This document shows, piece after piece, positions 60,688-64,000 of a stretch of DNA of 64,000 nucleotides. This DNA is from Neostapfia colusana (Eukaryota > Streptophyta > Magnoliopsida > Poales > Poaceae), in NCBI GenBank assembly GCA_030760725.1, contig JASWHV010000007.1, positions 22,232,824 to 22,296,823 of the forward strand, read 5' to 3'. Under the pieces are notes generated by a model. The model did not search any database. It had not been told where the DNA came from and saw only the letters and a list, made by a program, of their open reading frames with translations. Position 1 is the stretch's first letter. Every line of letters starts with the position of its first letter. A program made the translations under genes and the position numbers.

Positions 60688-62614
60688 TCTGCATTCATAC
60701 CATTCAAACGATCAACACATGGTTTATTTCATCCAGTCTATACAATAGTAGTGCGAGAATGGAACAAATAATACGCCTAACATTCACACATATACATCCC
60801 TGGACCATGTCACACGATCGAGTTCCAAAGTAATGAACTTTATGTATTAAAAGTTCATTTCGACCATCGTGGGTCGCCACGGGATGTTAAGTGTGTTAGC
60901 ATGCATAAATCCTCGCTATTGTACAAGACCCAAACATGTCCTTGCTCGAAGCGATATGTTGAATGCATAAAATTTTTGACTCCAACTCACTGTTTTGCAA
61001 CAGCCGCTGGATATCGAAATGTGAAACCAAGTGTTTTGATTGAAAACTTCAACCATGGTTTTCTCTGTCCCGCTTCTGGTCCAGCAGACCAGTTTGAAAA
61101 ATTTAACTGTTTTGGCCACATTGGAGACAAAACCTGGACTGGAGTTCAACAATAAAATTATAGTTGACACAAAAAGGAATCCAGATTGTATTTATTTGCC
61201 TCCATATCCTTCCTAGTTTATTAGTTATGATTTTACAAGTTGACAGAATTTTCTCAGGAATTTTGACAGCACCTCCTTTGCAAGTGGCTGTTTTGTTCAC
61301 AAAATTCCAACTATTTCTGCCCTCAATCTTGGAAAACACTGAACTACAAAAATGTAGCACATTCCCTACACTTTCCAACGGTGACTTACTCGACCATTAG
61401 AAATTTTTCTACAAGAAGCTATGGTCGAAATACAGAAAATTCCAGAGAGCATTTTTGGTCTGCCCTGTTTCTGGACAGTACATACTCATCTGAGATTTTC
61501 ATCCATTTGGAGGGACATTTTGTTCTGGAGTTCTACAAAAAAATTGTAGAAGACTTCAAAACCTTTCCATAGTAGTATCACACACCTCCATTGGTTCAAC
61601 CAAACCTAAGTTATGCCCTGTTTAATTTCAGCAAAATTTCTGCCGAAAATAGGGGAGATTGTTCCTATGTCTTTGGAAATGAATCTACACTCCCAATTGA
61701 CTCTTAGTTCAATATAGGAGTTCAATAACCCCTAAATGGAATCCTAAACTCCAATTTGACTCCTTTCTCTAAAAATATACTTTTTATGCAACTAACACTA
61801 ATCTCGGTACTACGTTTCCTCACCAAAGAAAATCCTAAACCGGTATTCCGGCATATACGTGTCAAATGGCGGAACTAAAGGCGTCACTCACAAACGATTT
61901 CTAAACGTCATGCACCAACTTGGTTAATGTACCTGCAGAAGATCACACAATAATGGTGCACACAAGGGTTTTGACATTTCAGGCAGGTCCATATCATAGT
62001 AAAAACATACGGTCTGTATCATTGCCATACGGATCGTCCTTGAGTCAAGCCACGTCTCAAGGTACATGATCATGTTTTCACACCACACGACGGGGAACCC
62101 GAGTAGAGCGCGAGCGGGTCATCACAGTTGGGAATTTTATCAACCCAACGGATACCACCTACTGCCTCATGACCGTTGAGGCATGCCGATAGCGAGCGCT
62201 GCGTATTGGCCCTTTGAACATTGAACGTTCAAAAGTTACATACTATCGTGTTGCTTACCACACGATGGGGTATTCTCACTTTTGCCTAAATCAGGCTGGA
62301 GATCAGCGTTTTGATATGCTCTCAGAAGCATGATAAGGTTCAGAGACTCATATTCACTACCGTGTCAGGCCACGGTAAACCATTCCATACTATTGCTCGT
62401 ATGGTGAGCTTACCACAATCGATCCGCATGCGGTGGCGTACCTTACCTCTTACCTGACGTCGAGTGTCGTTACAAATTAATAACAAGTATGTTAGCATTT
62501 CCACCTTAGTAACTACTACTATAATAGACCTTATGTGGGCATAGGGACTAATCCTCACTCGACTACTTCTAAGTTTTCAAAATAGACTCTTTTTGAGCGT
62601 GCTATTCCTAATGA
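60688..62614 (-). other. Element F long 5' leader (no ORF supported)
   Basis: About 1.9 kb between PBS and gag. 60700-62030 is A/T-rich with no recognised coding on either strand; no ORF0-like protein is found. 62038-62433 is a dense run of hairpins, listed separately. Confidence 0.7.
62038..62433. other. Run of perfect stem-loops and palindromes in the F leader
   Basis: CCTTGAG/CTCAAGG (62038-62062), ACATGATCATGT (62064-62075), GTTGGG/CCCAAC (62127-62149), TGCCTCA/TGAGGCA (62163-62183), TTGAACGTTCAA (62221-62232), ATCGTGT/ACACGAT (62245-62266), ATGCT/AGCAT (62316-62331), TACCGTG/CACGGTA (62358-62377), CCATAC/GTATGG (62385-62404), CCGCATGCGG (62424-62433). All stems listed are perfect. Confidence 0.75.
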
Positions 62615-62627
62615 GGCTCTGATACCA
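62615..62627 (-). other. Element F primer binding site
   Basis: The minus strand reads TGGTATCAGAGCC, four bases inside the LTR end at 62632. Confidence 0.93.
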
Positions 62628-62631
62628 CGAC

Positions 62632-64000
62632 TGTGGGGAGCACCCCGTGGTTTCAAGACAGTAATAGTTCAATACAACACATTCATCTGGCTTCTTTCAC
62701 TTCTTACTATGTCACAGCACAGTGAACAAGCGGTACTCAAATAACCGTGAGGGGCGGTGATTGCAATCAGGAGACACCCGGATAACACGTAACATACACC
62801 CACTTTCAGAAGTGTGGTGCCTCACACCTTCCTACTATGTTGTATGCAACAACCTTTCAAAGGAAACCCAAATGCCGAACCGGTCCATCCGTAATGGGCA
62901 GGAGGTCCCGACGTGGAGCGTGTCTGTGCCCACCGGTAGATTTACACCTTGCTACCCTCAACCCACTCCTGTAAAATGGTTGGGTAAGCCTCGGCACCCA
63001 GGTTAACCAATTACATCGGTTTCCTTCTTAGGTCAGTATGCCATCCGGTACTGTTCAAAACTTGTCCATCAGGTCCGCACACGACTCGGTCCTCAATCGA
63101 CACCAACAGGGCTACGCACGTGAGACCTCCGCTCACTGCATCCTATCCCCCCTGTTGGGTCTCAGTTTCACATTCTTAAGCCATTCTCTACTCTTTTCCA
63201 TCCCGTGTGATAAAATCTGACCTCAAGAGTAGATTCCAACTACTCGACTTCTACCGAGATCCTAAGAACATTAGCATGGCTTTCTCTACTCCTCAAGTTT
63301 GTAAATTACCCAACCCTTCATAGGTTTTAAAGTCATGCAAGTGGGATTTCAAACATCTTAACTCTAATGCAACCATTCAATCTAGACATAGGTGATACAA
63401 ATGAAAACTTTGTGAAAGGTAATTAAATGCAAACCAGGGCTTGCCTAGTTGCGAATCAAAAGGAAAGTTAGCGTATGGTGGGAGGACGTCCAATGGCTCC
63501 GGGGTGTCCTCAACTTCGGTCACTATATGAAATGTAGCAAAATATGTGTAAGTGTTAATGAAGTTTAAGAATTAAACTTCGATTCAAAGCTACTGCTATT
63601 TAGATTCCTTAATTAGCTTTGGGGTTTTTCTAGTGGATAGTAGCCTCTCTAAGGATGATCTGAGCAAAATTCGGAGAAATTTCATTGAACCTAGTGGTCT
63701 CCAAAATTCCTACAAGTACAAGGCTTCTCTGAATTTTGAGCTCAATCTGAAGTTTTGAAATGTCTAACAGTGGAAGATCTAATTATAGAAGGCCTCTATG
63801 ATTCTAACAAAATGTATTTCACCATTTTTGGAGCTACCTACATGGAGATATGAATTTTTGAAGTTGATATGAAATGCTGAGAAGTTTCTGTTTAGAATTG
63901 GAATTTCCAAATGAAGGCTGAACTTTGGATCACAATTTAGCCTAGCAAATGAACTCCAATGAAGCTAAAATTTTTACATGAGATCACTAATATCATGAAG
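62632..64000 (-). repeat. Element F 5' LTR (partial, runs off the window)
   Basis: Starts TGTGGGGAGCACCCCGTGG on the plus strand. From 62655 it aligns with 33231 onward at about 93% by hand count. Compared with the left LTR it lacks about 590 bp near its end. Confidence 0.88.

Larger units (their letters stand above)
32607..64000 (-). mobile_element. Element F: Ty3/gypsy chromovirus, minus strand, hosts E and G
   Basis: Left LTR 32607-56111 (with E and G inside), interior 56112-62631, right LTR from 62632 beyond the window. Its own length before nesting, from the visible parts, is about 4.0 kb for the left LTR and 6.5 kb for the interior. The interior reads PBS, long leader, gag, protease, RT, RNase H, integrase, chromodomain on the minus strand. 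About 17 differences in a sample of about 230 bp between the LTRs make it the oldest of the elements whose LTR pair is visible, in line with its carrying two insertions. Confidence 0.88.

Noticed and set aside
60901..61572. Short ORFs in the F leader that might be an ORF0
   Set aside because: No similarity to ORF0 of C or E, no acceptor-like site at their starts, and all under 95 codons in an A/T-rich stretch.
1..64000. CRISPR-like or prokaryotic systems
   Set aside because: Tandem arrays are present but none has constant repeats with unique equal-length spacers. All coding content is plant retrotransposon.

Overview
The window is a block of nested LTR retrotransposons from a plant nuclear genome, most probably a large grass (Poaceae) genome. 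The LTRs are long, and the Ty3/gypsy chromovirus, Tat-lineage and Sirevirus-like copia families are those typical of grass intergenic DNA. I find no convincing host gene, tRNA, rRNA, CRISPR array or bacterial-type feature. Nearly all coding sequence is gag-pol in various states of decay.

Layout, left to right. (1) Element A, minus strand, 1-9337: a decayed Ty3/gypsy chromovirus with about 2.27 kb LTRs, its left LTR cut by the window edge. It sits in (2) the 3' end of a plus-strand Sirevirus-like copia element S (9338-12744: a broken accessory ORF, a PPT and a 1.7 kb LTR). S sits in (3) B1, a minus-strand Tat-lineage Ty3/gypsy element (12745-17035) with tandem RNase H domains. (4) H, a 5' LTR fragment of a family related to A (17036 to about 17595). 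(5) B2, the gag, PBS and 5' LTR of a second Tat-type copy (about 17596-19842, LTR resuming at 32521-32606). (6) Element C, plus strand, 19843-32520: full-length chromovirus with 3.4 kb LTRs, target-site duplication (TSD) GGCCC, inserted in the B2 LTR. (7) Element F, minus strand, 32607 to beyond 64000: an older chromovirus whose left LTR is split by two later insertions. These are (8) E (35260-47649, TSD ACAAC), a sister copy of C, and (9) G (48406-55475, TSD GAAGG), a very young Ty1/copia element whose 430 bp LTRs differ at one site. F internal DNA follows at 56112-62631 and its right LTR starts at 62632.

Two independent clocks agree on relative age. Nesting gives B before S before A, B2 before C and F, and F before E and G. 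Hand-counted LTR divergence samples give F about 7%, A about 4%, C and E about 2%, G 1 in 430.

Most interesting observations: (a) C and E both keep an intact extra plus-strand ORF (ORF0) between PBS and gag. Its N-terminus matches the histone H3 tail in exact register from the initiator Met, including eight consecutive identical residues in C around H3 K9/S10. (b) The C and E LTRs hold two short putative exons with compatible splice phases and no indels in any of four copies. Most differences between copies fall at silent third codon positions. (c) The gag or ORF0 start codon abuts, or lies within 3 nt of, an acceptor-like AG in all five chromovirus and copia elements with a visible gag start. 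(d) Three unrelated LTRs (A, S, H) each carry a different tandem array directly upstream of the TATA box. (e) The leader of F holds a run of perfect stem-loops and palindromes. (f) The leader of A holds an array of degenerate copies of its own PBS and LTR boundary.
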